Source: an uncultured Bacteroidia bacterium
Lineage (GTDB): Bacteria; Bacteroidota; Bacteroidia; Bacteroidales; UBA932
Reading direction: 5' to 3'
Length of the DNA: 47,228 nt
NCBI GenBank assembly: GCA_902797035.1
Contig: CADBRH010000039.1
Location: 1-47,228, forward strand
Positions 26,911-35,133 of this stretch are shown one piece after another; within the stretch, counting starts at the first letter, position 1; the number at the start of each line of letters is the position of its first letter. The notes below the pieces were generated by a model. The model had not been told where the DNA came from. It saw only the letters and a program-made list of their open reading frames with translations, and did no database searches. Position numbers and translations under genes: made by a program.

Positions 26911-28200
26911 ATGTCTGGCAACAGAGAGCATTTCGGCAGTCGAGCCGCTGTGATCATGGCTATGGCCGGTTCGGCCATAGGATTGGGCAACATCTGGAGA
27001 TTCCCTTATATGGTCGGGGAATATGGAGGGGCCGCCTTTATTCTGGTCTATATCCTCTGCTCGTTCGTCCTGTCCTTCCCGATATTCCTGTCCGAGGCGG
27101 TGATCGGGCGTAAGACCCACTCCAACGCCATCGGCGCCATGAAGAAGCTCGCCCCCGGAAGCTTCTGGACATCATTGGGATACCTTAGCGTCATCACCCC
27201 GATGATCATCGTCTCCTACTATAGTATTGTCGGGGGATGGTCCATCGAGTACTTTTTCAAGTCCTTGACCTTGAATTTCGGAGAGTTCCGCCCCACAGGT
27301 TGGACCCCGCTCATTTTCAACACAATCTTTCTCGCCTTGTCCTCCCTCGTGGTGGCTTTCGGGATCAAAGGAGGCATAGAGAAATTCAACAAGATATCCA
27401 TCCCCGTCCTATTCGTCCTCATCGTGCTGATCATGGTATATTCAGTGAATATGCCGGGCGCGGACAAGGGGATCGACTACCTCATCAAGCCGGACTTCTC
27501 GAAACTAACGGGAAGGACCTTCGCTTTCGCCCTCGGCCAGAGCTTCTACTCGATGTCCCTCGGGATGGGAATAGTAATCACATATTCCTCATATGTGAAA
27601 AAGGACGAGAACCTTGTGGCCTCCGGAGTCGGCACCGTCGTGGCCGCTCTCATCTTCTCCGTGCTGGCTGGATTCGCCATCATGCCGGCCGTGTTCTCGG
27701 CGGGGATAGCCCCGAGCAGCGGCCCCGGTCTGGTTTACCAGACCTTGCCACACGTCTTCATGGGGATGGGCGCCAGCTCCCCCGTGATAGCCACGATCGT
27801 CGCCTCTCTTTTTTTCTTCTCAGTTGTAGTGGCCGCCATGACATCCAGCATCTCACTGATAGAGGTAGGTGTGGCTTATCTAGTTGAGGAGAAGGGGGTT
27901 AAAAGATCTTTGGCCTGCCTGCTAGTCTTCCTTGTCGCCTGGGTTCTCGGCCTCGCCAGCGTGTTCTCAATCAAGGCGTTCGGCAAGGTGGACGCTTTCT
28001 CTTCCAACTTCCTGCTGACGGCTGGAGTCCTCCTCGTGGTCCTGTTCGTGGGATGGAGGATGGGCAAGGAGGATGTCCGCGGGGAAATCACCAATCAGGG
28101 AACCGTGAACAAGAGAGTTTTCGGTATATTCTATTTCCTGATACGGTATGTGGCACCCATAACTGTCCTAACCATTTTCGTGACTAATTTAGCGCTATGA
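26911..28200 (+). CDS. Sodium-dependent NSS-family transporter (first of a tandem pair)
   Basis: The 429-residue inner-membrane protein belongs to the neurotransmitter:sodium symporter family (LeuT fold). TM1 carries the signature MAMAGSAIGLGNIWRFPYMVGEYGGAAFILVYI, including the unwound Gly-Asn-hydrophobic-Arg-Phe-Pro stretch that binds substrate and sodium. About eleven hydrophobic helices follow, a common count for bacterial members. Substrates in this family are mostly amino acids; the exact one is not evident. Its stop overlaps the start of a paralogue (ATGA), and the two are probably co-translated. It follows folA by 21 bases. Confidence 0.93.
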   Translation: MSGNREHFGSRAAVIMAMAGSAIGLGNIWRFPYMVGEYGGAAFILVYILCSFVLSFPIFLSEAVIGRKTHSNAIGAMKKLAPGSFWTSLGYLSVITPMIIVSYYSIVGGWSIEYFFKSLTLNFGEFRPTGWTPLIFNTIFLALSSLVVAFGIKGGIEKFNKISIPVLFVLIVLIMVYSVNMPGADKGIDYLIKPDFSKLTGRTFAFALGQSFYSMSLGMGIVITYSSYVKKDENLVASGVGTVVAALIFSVLAGFAIMPAVFSAGIAPSSGPGLVYQTLPHVFMGMGASSPVIATIVASLFFFSVVVAAMTSSISLIEVGVAYLVEEKGVKRSLACLLVFLVAWVLGLASVFSIKAFGKVDAFSSNFLLTAGVLLVVLFVGWRMGKEDVRGEITNQGTVNKRVFGIFYFLIRYVAPITVLTIFVTNLAL

Positions 28201-29558
28201 CAAACAGGGAGAAATTCGGCAGCAGGGCGACTGTCATCATGGCTATGGCCGGATCAGCCATAGGTCTCGGCAATATCTGGAGGTTCCCTTTCATCGTCGG
28301 GGAATACGGAGGGGCCGCTTTTATTCTGGTTTATATCCTTTGCTGTTTCCTCCTTTCGATGCCGATACTCCTGTCGGAATCCATCATCGGCCGCAGGACT
28401 CACCAGGGCACATTCGGGGCTATGAACACCTTGGCGCCAGGCACCGCCTGGAAATGGCTTGGCCTTCTCACGGTCATATCCCCCCTGATAATCCTATCCT
28501 ACTACAGTGTTGTCGGAGGCTGGTCTTTCGCTTATTTGACAAAGGCTTTAAGTCTTCAGTTCAAGCCCGAGAACGCGGAGTCGGTCATAGGAATGTTCGC
28601 GACATTCTCATCCACGACATGGGCGCCTCTAGCGTGCACCGCCGCTTTCCTTGTCTTGACTTCGGTGATAGTGTATCTTGGAGTCAATAAAGGGATAGAG
28701 AAATTCAGCAAGATATCCATCCCCGTCCTCTTTGTGCTAATAGTCGTCATAGCGGTGTATTCCATCACCCTTCCAGGAGCCGGGGAGGGAGTGAGATACC
28801 TCGTGAAGCCAGACTTCTCGAAACTAACCCCCGGCGCGTACGCGGCCGCTCTCGGGCAGAGTTTCTTCTCGCTCTCGCTTGGAGTCGGGACCATGCTGAC
28901 TTACGCCTCCTATGTCCGCAAGGACGAGAACATCCTGGCATCCGCCTCAGGCACCGCCTTCTTCGACCTTCTTTTCGCCATCTTGGCCGGCTTCGCCGTG
29001 ATGCCCGCCGTGTTCGCGGCCGGTATCGCCCCCTCTTCTGGCCCGGGGCTTGTCTTCGAGACACTTCCTTTCATTTTCTCGAAGATGGGAGCTGGCGGAC
29101 AGGTTATCAGCGCCGCTGTGTCCATCCTGTTCTTCCTGACCATCCTTGTGGCGGCCCTCTCCTCTTCCATCTCAATGATGGAGGTGGGCGTCGCCTATCT
29201 GGTCGAGGAGAAAAAACTCTCAAGGCACAAGGCCACGTTCCTGCTGTTTCTCGTGTCTTTGGTGATAGGCGTACTGTGTTGCCTCTCTTTCGGTTCCCTC
29301 TCCGGAATCAAACTGTTCGGCCAGACTATATTCAACTTCTGCGACCGTCTGTGCTCCAACTTCCTGATGACGATCGGCGCCTTGCTGTTCAGCGTCTTTG
29401 TGGGCTGGAAAATGGACAAGAAAGCCGTCCGGGACGAGCTTACCAACGGCGGATCCCTGAAGGGTCCCGGAAAGGTATTCCCGGCGCTGTATTTCCTGAT
29501 CAAATACGTCACCCCGGTGACGATCATAGCCATTTTCCTCATCGGTATCCTGGCATAG
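28197..29558 (+). CDS. Sodium-dependent NSS-family transporter (second of a tandem pair)
   Basis: The 453-residue protein is a paralogue of the preceding gene, with nearly the same TM1 motif (MAMAGSAIGLGNIWRFPFIVGEYGG) and matching segments throughout, such as GIEKFSKISIPVLFVLIV and AGIAPSSGPGLVFETLP. It carries extra residues in the loop after TM3 (FKPENAESVIGMF) and near the C terminus (LSGIKLFGQTIFNF), which account for the greater length. It starts on the ATGA shared with the first copy. Substrate unknown; an amino acid is most likely by family. Confidence 0.93.
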   Translation: MTNREKFGSRATVIMAMAGSAIGLGNIWRFPFIVGEYGGAAFILVYILCCFLLSMPILLSESIIGRRTHQGTFGAMNTLAPGTAWKWLGLLTVISPLIILSYYSVVGGWSFAYLTKALSLQFKPENAESVIGMFATFSSTTWAPLACTAAFLVLTSVIVYLGVNKGIEKFSKISIPVLFVLIVVIAVYSITLPGAGEGVRYLVKPDFSKLTPGAYAAALGQSFFSLSLGVGTMLTYASYVRKDENILASASGTAFFDLLFAILAGFAVMPAVFAAGIAPSSGPGLVFETLPFIFSKMGAGGQVISAAVSILFFLTILVAALSSSISMMEVGVAYLVEEKKLSRHKATFLLFLVSLVIGVLCCLSFGSLSGIKLFGQTIFNFCDRLCSNFLMTIGALLFSVFVGWKMDKKAVRDELTNGGSLKGPGKVFPALYFLIKYVTPVTIIAIFLIGILA

Positions 29559-29617
29559 GCCATAACGTATGGTAATAATCATTTTATTCCGTAGATTGTC
29601 ATAAATAATAATCAATC

Positions 29618-29803
29618 ATGAAAATCATTATTATTATCCTTGGTTACATCCTTGCGATTTTGGCGATTCTTGACATTTTCAAGAAGAACATGTCCATGGC
29701 TGGTAAGATCATCTGCACCATTTTACTTCTCCTTACGAACTGGGTTGGCGTTCTGGTCTATTTCCTCTGGGCCAAGGATCACGTCACCGAATGGTTTAAA
29801 TAA
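29618..29803 (+). CDS. Small PLDc_N-like membrane protein
   Basis: The 61-residue protein has two hydrophobic helices (IIIIILGYILAILAILDIF and MAGKIICTILLLLTNWVGVLVYFLW) joined by KKNMS. The pattern, with KxxW-type ends and NWxGxLxYFLW, resembles the two-helix PLD-nuclease N-terminal (PLDc_N) module that often stands alone in Bacteroidetes. Function is unknown. A hairpin terminator follows at 29835-29867, which supports a real transcript. Confidence 0.65.
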   Translation: MKIIIIILGYILAILAILDIFKKNMSMAGKIICTILLLLTNWVGVLVYFLWAKDHVTEWFK

Positions 29804-29834
29804 GACCGCAAGTGAGGGGAATCCAGAGACTCTT

Positions 29835-29867
29835 GGCGCTGTTAGCGGGGCTTTCGGCGCCTTTTTT
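29835..29867 (+). terminator. Rho-independent terminator after the small membrane protein
   Basis: GGCGC (29835-29839) pairs with GCGCC (29857-29861); pairing continues through TG/CG, a two-base mismatch and AGC/GCT around a GGG loop. Six T residues follow directly. It ends the rightward unit that starts with the DUF5106 gene. Confidence 0.85.
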
Positions 29868-29946
29868 CTTTTGCGATCCCAGACCAGGATGATCGTGAAT
29901 GAACGCCGCGGGCCGATTCGCGGAGATGGGAGAGGCGGTATAGGGC

Positions 29947-30585
29947 TTAATCCCTGTGGCTGAACTCACAGCCGCACCAGGTTTGGTTATATAGGGCGCG
30001 GGACTGTATCAGGAAGTTCCTGCGCGCTTGCAGTCCCCCTCTCCTCCAATTTTGATTCCACCAAATTACCTCTATCGGACCATGTCCCGTCAGGAAGGTT
30101 GTCCCCTCCGAGACGGCATGGCGTCCGGCTTGGTCGACTTGGGAGAGGTCCTTCCAGCGGGAGGAGGCGAGGGTGGTGGTGAGGAGGTCGTAACCGTGGT
30201 AGGCGGCGTACCTGGCGGCCCTCAGAAGGCGGAACTCGAAGCACGCGAGACAGCGGGGGCCGCGCTCGGGACCATCGGGGGAGCCTTGGACCCGGGAGGT
30301 CACATATTCCAGCCATGCGGCGTGATCATATTCATCATCAATTATTTCCAGTCCGAAAGAAGCGGCGTATCTGGCCAGCTCGTCACGGCGTTTGAGATAT
30401 TCCTCAAGCGGCACGATGTTGGAGTTGCTGAAGAATACCCCGGGGCGTAGCCCCTCTTCCACCATCCACTCGAGAATGGCGGTAGAGCAGGGGGCGCAGC
30501 AGCAGTGAAGCAGGATCCTCCTCTCCCTCAGATCAACCCCGGAAGGTGTTTCCGGCTTGAAAGAACAACTCTCGAAATGTCCCAT
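29947..30585 (-). CDS. queH: Epoxyqueuosine reductase QueH
   Basis: The ATG at 30585 gives 212 residues; a TTG seven codons earlier is possible. QueH performs the last step of queuosine tRNA-modification synthesis, reducing epoxyqueuosine, and replaces the cobalamin-dependent QueG. The family motif LLHCCCAPCSTAILEWM with its cysteine cluster lies near the N terminus. FFSNSNIVPLEEYLKRRDEL follows, and the second cysteine pair appears in GPRCLACFEFRLLRAA. The late motif TTLASSRWKDLSQVDQAG is also typical. It is monocistronic, divergent from the ABC exporter operon. Confidence 0.93.
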   Translation of the reverse strand: MGHFESCSFKPETPSGVDLRERRILLHCCCAPCSTAILEWMVEEGLRPGVFFSNSNIVPLEEYLKRRDELARYAASFGLEIIDDEYDHAAWLEYVTSRVQGSPDGPERGPRCLACFEFRLLRAARYAAYHGYDLLTTTLASSRWKDLSQVDQAGRHAVSEGTTFLTGHGPIEVIWWNQNWRRGGLQARRNFLIQSRALYNQTWCGCEFSHRD

Positions 30586-30694
30586 AAAACCGTTTTGTGG
30601 CCGCAAGATATCAATTTTTTAAAGTATTCTTGTCACAAAACCTTGTTTTCAACGTCTAATGTGTCGTAATGGTATGATTTTTCCGCGAAAAGAG

Positions 30695-30724
30695 TTGCTT
30701 TTATAAAAAAAATACATACCTTTG
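30695..30724 (+). promoter_or_regulatory. Promoter of the ABC exporter operon
   Basis: TTG (30695-30697) and TACCTTTG (30717-30724) are separated by 19 bases, matching the Bacteroidetes -33/-7 layout (TTG-N19-TAnnTTTG). It is the best-formed promoter in the window. Confidence 0.8.
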
Positions 30725-30726
30725 CA

Positions 30727-30748
30727 GTGTATTAGCAAACTAATACAC
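30727..30748. promoter_or_regulatory. Palindromic operator over the exporter start site
   Basis: GTGTATTAG (30727-30735) and CTAATACAC (30740-30748) form a perfect 9-bp inverted repeat around CAAA. It begins two bases after the -7 box, so it covers the probable start of transcription. The half-sites AGTGTA and TACACA resemble operators of YtrA-type GntR repressors, which often control ABC exporters; that link is inference. No regulator gene lies beside it. Confidence 0.7.
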
Positions 30749-30769
30749 AAATTATAAAAAAGCGAGCTT

Positions 30770-31492
30770 ATGCTGATTGAGCTTAAAGACGTCAACAAGA
30801 CATATTTCGGTGCGCAGCCGCTGCATGTCCTCAAAGGAATAAACCTCGACATCGATCGGGGCGAGTTTGTCTCCATCATGGGGGCGTCCGGATCCGGCAA
30901 GTCCACCCTTCTAAATATATTGGGAATCCTTGACAATTACGACTCCGGCGAATACCGCATCGACGGGAAACTGATCTGGGATCTGTCCGAGGCCAAGGCG
31001 GCCGAATACAGGAACAAGATGATCGGATTCATATTCCAGTCTTACAACCTGATTGGTTTCAAGACCGCCGTAGAGAACGTGGAACTACCTCTTTTCTATC
31101 AGGGAGTGAACCGCCACAAGCGTCATGAGATGGCTATGGAATATCTTGATCGTCTGGGACTTAAGGATTGGGTAGGGCACTATCCCAACGAGATGTCAGG
31201 AGGCCAGAAACAGAGGGTAGCAATAGCCCGCGCGCTGATCACAAAGCCGGACATCATCCTCGCCGACGAGCCCACAGGAGCTCTCGACTCGAAGACCTCT
31301 GTGGAGATCATGGAGCTCTTGAAGGAACTCAACGAGAGAGATAAGCTCACCATTATAGTTGTCACGCACGAGAGCGGAGTCGCGAACTACACCAACAAAA
31401 TCATCCACATCAAGGACGGTGTGATCGGCGAGATTGAGGAGAACCGCCTGCACGATTCCGTGACATTCAGCTCTGACGGAGCCCTTAAATAA
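30770..31492 (+). CDS. ABC exporter ATP-binding protein, MacB/LolD type
   Basis: The 240-residue ATPase energises the exporter encoded downstream. It has Walker A GASGSGKSTLLNILG (about 38-52), the Q-loop FQSYNLIGFKTAVENVELPL typical of the MacB/LolD/FtsE group, signature MSGGQKQRVAIARAL, Walker B IILADEPTGALDSKTS, and the H-loop VVTHE. It is the first gene of the operon, behind a strong promoter and a palindromic operator. The permease gene begins 9 bases after its stop. Confidence 0.95.
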   Translation: MLIELKDVNKTYFGAQPLHVLKGINLDIDRGEFVSIMGASGSGKSTLLNILGILDNYDSGEYRIDGKLIWDLSEAKAAEYRNKMIGFIFQSYNLIGFKTAVENVELPLFYQGVNRHKRHEMAMEYLDRLGLKDWVGHYPNEMSGGQKQRVAIARALITKPDIILADEPTGALDSKTSVEIMELLKELNERDKLTIIVVTHESGVANYTNKIIHIKDGVIGEIEENRLHDSVTFSSDGALK

Positions 31493-31501
31493 AGCGGGAA
31501 G

Positions 31502-32764
31502 ATGAAGGACCTCTTCACAGAGATATGGAGTACCCTGCGGCAGAATAAGCTGCGCACGACCCTGACAGGCCTTGCCGTCAGCTGGGGCATCATAATCATC
31601 ATCGTGCTGCTCGGGACGGGCAACGGGTTGATGAACGCCTTGATGAACAACTCCTCCGACTCGATCCAAAACATCATGGTCGTCTATCCGGGCTCGACCA
31701 GCAAGGCTTACAACGGGATGAAGGAAGACACGATGATCCGCTTCAACGACCGCGACATCGCTTTCTCGGAACAGTTCAGCGAGAAGATCGACAGGGCCTA
31801 TGGAAGCCTTGACTTCTCCGACACCCTAAGCCTCGGCCGCGAGGCCCTCTTCTCCTCGATAATGGGAGTTGATCCCCAGCTAAAGAACGTGTGGAACCTG
31901 AACCTTGTCTCGGGACGCTTCATCAACCGAAGCGACCTCAAAGACAAGAGTAAACACATAGTCATTGACGACAACGCCGCCACGCAGCTGCTCGGGGATG
32001 ACAAAGAGTATTCGAAAATACTCGGCCGCCACATCAATGTTGGCAACATACCCTTCAAGGTTGTCGGGATAGTCGAGGCGGAGGAGCAGTCCTGGGGGCA
32101 TAACTCCTACATCCCTTATTCCACGGCCAGGTTGATGCGCTCGGACGGGGCCTGGCTCAGCAGGATCACGATGGAGTTCCACGGTCTAGAGACCAAGGAG
32201 GCCAACGAGAAGTTCGAGAAAAGCTACAAGAGAGCGATGAGCACCTTCCACGGGGCCGACCCGGAAGACACCAGAACCACCTTCGTCAGCAATTACTACA
32301 TTAACAACCAGCAACTCAGTAAGGCCATCAGGATCATGCGCCTGGCCCTTTGGATACTTGGTTTCCTGACTCTTTTGAGCGGAATAGTGGGAGTCTCGAA
32401 CATCATGCTGATCACCGTCAAGGAAAGGATTCACGAGTTCGGGATCCGAAAGGCCCTGGGAGCCACCCCGTGGTCGATCCTCAAGCTCATCGTGGTGGAA
32501 AGTATCGTCATAACAGCCTTCTTCGGCTACATAGGTATGGTGATAGGTATGGGAGCCGACTTCTTCCTGGACAAGACCCTCGGTTCTCATCCGATGGACA
32601 TCGGCATCATGCAGATGTACATATTCAAGAACATCGGGGTTGGTTTCGATGTGGCGCTGGAAGCGACAGCGCTGCTCATCGTGGCGGGGACCGTCGCCGG
32701 GATTATCCCGGCCTGGAAGGGCGCCAAGGTACGTCCGATTGAGGCTTTGAGGGCGGATAAATAG
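31502..32764 (+). CDS. ABC exporter permease 1 (MacB-like, FtsX domain)
   Basis: The 420-residue permease has one N-terminal helix (TLTGLAVSWGIIIIIVLLGTGNG), a periplasmic MacB-type domain (about 45-270), and three C-terminal helices of the FtsX domain. The conserved GVSNIMLITVKERIHEFGIRKALGATPWSIL precedes TM3. The protein ends GIIPAWKGAKVRPIEALRADK, typical of the family. In MacB-type systems the permease transmits force to the periplasm rather than carrying substrate through the inner membrane. A second, different permease follows after 8 bases. Confidence 0.94.
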   Translation: MKDLFTEIWSTLRQNKLRTTLTGLAVSWGIIIIIVLLGTGNGLMNALMNNSSDSIQNIMVVYPGSTSKAYNGMKEDTMIRFNDRDIAFSEQFSEKIDRAYGSLDFSDTLSLGREALFSSIMGVDPQLKNVWNLNLVSGRFINRSDLKDKSKHIVIDDNAATQLLGDDKEYSKILGRHINVGNIPFKVVGIVEAEEQSWGHNSYIPYSTARLMRSDGAWLSRITMEFHGLETKEANEKFEKSYKRAMSTFHGADPEDTRTTFVSNYYINNQQLSKAIRIMRLALWILGFLTLLSGIVGVSNIMLITVKERIHEFGIRKALGATPWSILKLIVVESIVITAFFGYIGMVIGMGADFFLDKTLGSHPMDIGIMQMYIFKNIGVGFDVALEATALLIVAGTVAGIIPAWKGAKVRPIEALRADK

Positions 32765-32772
32765 GAGGAGAG

Positions 32773-34023
32773 ATGAAGTTCGACATCGACAGATACAAGG
32801 AGATCATCGACACCCTGGCCCGTAACCGCAGCAGGACCCTCCTGACCGGTTTCGGAATATTCTGGGGGATATTCATGCTGCTTATAATGCTGGGCGGCGG
32901 CGATGGCCTCAAGGCCATCCTCAGACAGAATTTCGGGGGTTTCGCCTCCAACACCATCATCACCGGAAGCGCCCCTACCTCAAAGCCTTACGGCGGCTTC
33001 AAGAGGGACCGTAACTGGTTGATGGACAACACCGACATCGAGGCTCTCAAGACCATCATACCCGAGACAGACATCGTCACGATGATGGACGCCGAATGGG
33101 GCCGCCAGATGTCTTATGGAGAGAACACTTATTCGGGGATCCTGAAAGGGCTGTCTTATGAATATGCCCAAGTGGAGACCCCACAGATGCTTCACGGCCG
33201 CTGGATCAACGAGGTGGACTGCTCTCAGGAGAGGAAGGTCTGCGTCCTCGGCAAGCGCGTATGGGAGAACCTGTTTCCCGAGGGGGATGACCCCACCGGA
33301 AAGTATATCATGGTGATGAACACGTATTTCCAGGTAATAGGCGTGGACGCCCGGACTGCCGGAATAAACATCAACGGAAGCCCCAGCCAGAGTGTGGTTA
33401 TCCCTTACCCCTTGATGGACAGGCTGTTCAACAAGGGTGGCAAGTTCGACATCATCTGTGTGACATTGAAACCGGATTCGGACTCCGAATCGGCGCAGGA
33501 GAGGATCCGTTCCCTCCTTGCGAGACGCCACACAATCGCCCCGGACGACAAGAAAGCCATCATGATGCTTGACACCGAGAAAATATTCTCAATAGTGGAC
33601 AACCTTTTTAAAGGAGTTAATATCCTCGTGATCCTGGTCGGTCTGGGCACTCTGCTCGCCGGAGCCATCGGAGTTTCCAACATCATGATGGTCACGGTCA
33701 AGGAGCGCACCACCGAGATCGGCATCCGCCGAGCCATCGGGGCCACCCCGAGGATGATCCTTTCACAGATCATCACCGAAAGTATAGGCCTGACCATCCT
33801 CGCGGGAATGTTCGGGATACTGTTCTCCGTTCTTATATTATGGGGTGCCGGGACCATTGTGTCCGGCCTGCCCGACATGGACGGTCCGATATCCTTCCAG
33901 ATAAGCTTCTGGACGGGAATCCTGGTTCTTCTTCTGCTCGCGGCGCTTGGGGTGCTGGCAGGGCTGGCCCCGGCGCTAAGGGCTATGGAGATCAAGCCTG
34001 TGGACGCGATGAGAGACGAATAA
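32773..34023 (+). CDS. ABC exporter permease 2 (MacB-like, FtsX domain)
   Basis: The 416-residue permease has the same architecture as permease 1 but is diverged. It has an N-terminal helix (LLTGFGIFWGIFMLLIMLGGG), a periplasmic domain, GVSNIMMVTVKERTTEIGIRRAIGATPRMIL, two further helices, and an end motif LAPALRAMEIKPVDAMRDE. Two unlike permeases beside one ATPase suggest a heterodimeric membrane core, unlike the homodimeric MacB. It lies 15 bases before the adaptor gene. Confidence 0.94.
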   Translation: MKFDIDRYKEIIDTLARNRSRTLLTGFGIFWGIFMLLIMLGGGDGLKAILRQNFGGFASNTIITGSAPTSKPYGGFKRDRNWLMDNTDIEALKTIIPETDIVTMMDAEWGRQMSYGENTYSGILKGLSYEYAQVETPQMLHGRWINEVDCSQERKVCVLGKRVWENLFPEGDDPTGKYIMVMNTYFQVIGVDARTAGININGSPSQSVVIPYPLMDRLFNKGGKFDIICVTLKPDSDSESAQERIRSLLARRHTIAPDDKKAIMMLDTEKIFSIVDNLFKGVNILVILVGLGTLLAGAIGVSNIMMVTVKERTTEIGIRRAIGATPRMILSQIITESIGLTILAGMFGILFSVLILWGAGTIVSGLPDMDGPISFQISFWTGILVLLLLAALGVLAGLAPALRAMEIKPVDAMRDE

Positions 34024-34038
34024 TAAAAACAAACAGAT

Positions 34039-35133
34039 ATGAAAAAGAACCTTAAGTACATCATCCTGGCCCTGGTGGGCATCGTGTTCGTCGCCACTTT
34101 CGTGGCGCTCTGGAAGAATTCCAGGCCGAAGGAAATCCTCTACGAGCATCTCGAGGCCACGGTGAAGGATATTCACAAGACCTCCGTTGTGACCGGCAAG
34201 ATCATCCCCAGGGACGAGGTCAATATCAAGCCCCAGATCAGCGGTATCATCTCTGAGCTCTACAAGGAGGCCGGAGAGAAAGTGGCCGAGGGGGAGATCA
34301 TCGCCAAGGTTAAGGTTATCCCAGAGATGAGCTCGTTGAGCTCGGCCCAGTCGAGGGTGCGTCTGGCGGAGATCAATCTCCAGCAGGCCCAGGTCAACTA
34401 CGATCGCGAGAAGGCCCTTTACGACAAGAATCTCGTGAGCGCCGAGGAATATGACCAGGTCCGCCAGGCTCTCGCTCAGGCGAAGGAGGAAAAGGCCGCC
34501 GCCGTGGAGACCCTGGAGGTTGTCAGGGACGGTGTCTCGAAGAGCAACGCCAAGTCAAGCTCTACTCTCATCAGATCCACCATCTCAGGCCTTATTCTCG
34601 ATATTCCAGTGAAAGTCGGGAACTCGGTGACGCAGAGCAACACATTCAATGACGGTACCACCATCGCCACCGTCGCTAATATGGGCGACCTGATTTTCGA
34701 CGGTTTCATCGATGAGACCGAGGTCGGCAGGGTCAAGGAAGGCGTGCCGATGACCATTACCGTCGGTGCCCTTAAAGACTTGACGTTCGACGCGGTGATG
34801 GAGTTCATATCCCCTAAGGCGCAGGAGAAGAACGGCACCAACGAGTTCGAGATCAAGGCCGCCGTGACAGTTCCCGACAGCGTCACCGTTCGTTCGGGCT
34901 ACAGCGCCAACGCCGAGATCCGCCTCGAAGGTGTGGATGGCGTACTGTCGGTTCCCGAGAGCGCCCTGGCCTTTGAGAACGACTCCACCTATGTCTATCT
35001 TGTGAAGGGCGAGAAGAAATACGAGAAAATCCCCGTGACCACCGGACTCTCCGACGGCATCAATATCGAGATCAAATCCGGCCTCAAGGAAGGGGACAAG
35101 GTCCGCGGTAACCAGATAATCGAGAAGAAGTGA
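34039..35133 (+). CDS. Periplasmic adaptor (membrane fusion) protein, MacA/HlyD type
   Basis: The 364-residue protein has an N-terminal anchor (YIILALVGIVFVATFVALW). A biotinyl-lipoyl half (VVTGKIIPRDEVNIKPQISGIISELYKEAGEKVAEG) follows. An alpha-hairpin (about 95-170) comes next with heptad-like SSAQSRVRLAEINLQQAQVNYDREKALYDKNLVSAEEYDQVRQAL, then a beta-barrel and a membrane-proximal domain ending GLKEGDKVRGNQIIEKK. It links the inner-membrane permeases to the TolC-like channel. Its stop overlaps the start of the TolC-like gene by four bases. Confidence 0.94.
   Translation: MKKNLKYIILALVGIVFVATFVALWKNSRPKEILYEHLEATVKDIHKTSVVTGKIIPRDEVNIKPQISGIISELYKEAGEKVAEGEIIAKVKVIPEMSSLSSAQSRVRLAEINLQQAQVNYDREKALYDKNLVSAEEYDQVRQALAQAKEEKAAAVETLEVVRDGVSKSNAKSSSTLIRSTISGLILDIPVKVGNSVTQSNTFNDGTTIATVANMGDLIFDGFIDETEVGRVKEGVPMTITVGALKDLTFDAVMEFISPKAQEKNGTNEFEIKAAVTVPDSVTVRSGYSANAEIRLEGVDGVLSVPESALAFENDSTYVYLVKGEKKYEKIPVTTGLSDGINIEIKSGLKEGDKVRGNQIIEKK

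Larger units (their letters stand above)
30586..30769. other. Divergent regulatory gap between queH and the exporter operon
   Basis: This 184-base AT-rich gap holds the exporter promoter and its palindromic operator (listed separately) towards the right. On the left a minus-strand TATCTTGC near 30607-30614 could be a weak -7 box for queH. I see no RNA gene or reading frame in it. Confidence 0.5.

Noticed and set aside
29560-29572. Short inverted repeat CCATA-ACG-TATGG after the second NSS gene
   Set aside because: Only five pairs and AT-rich with no T-tract; too weak to call a terminator or operator.
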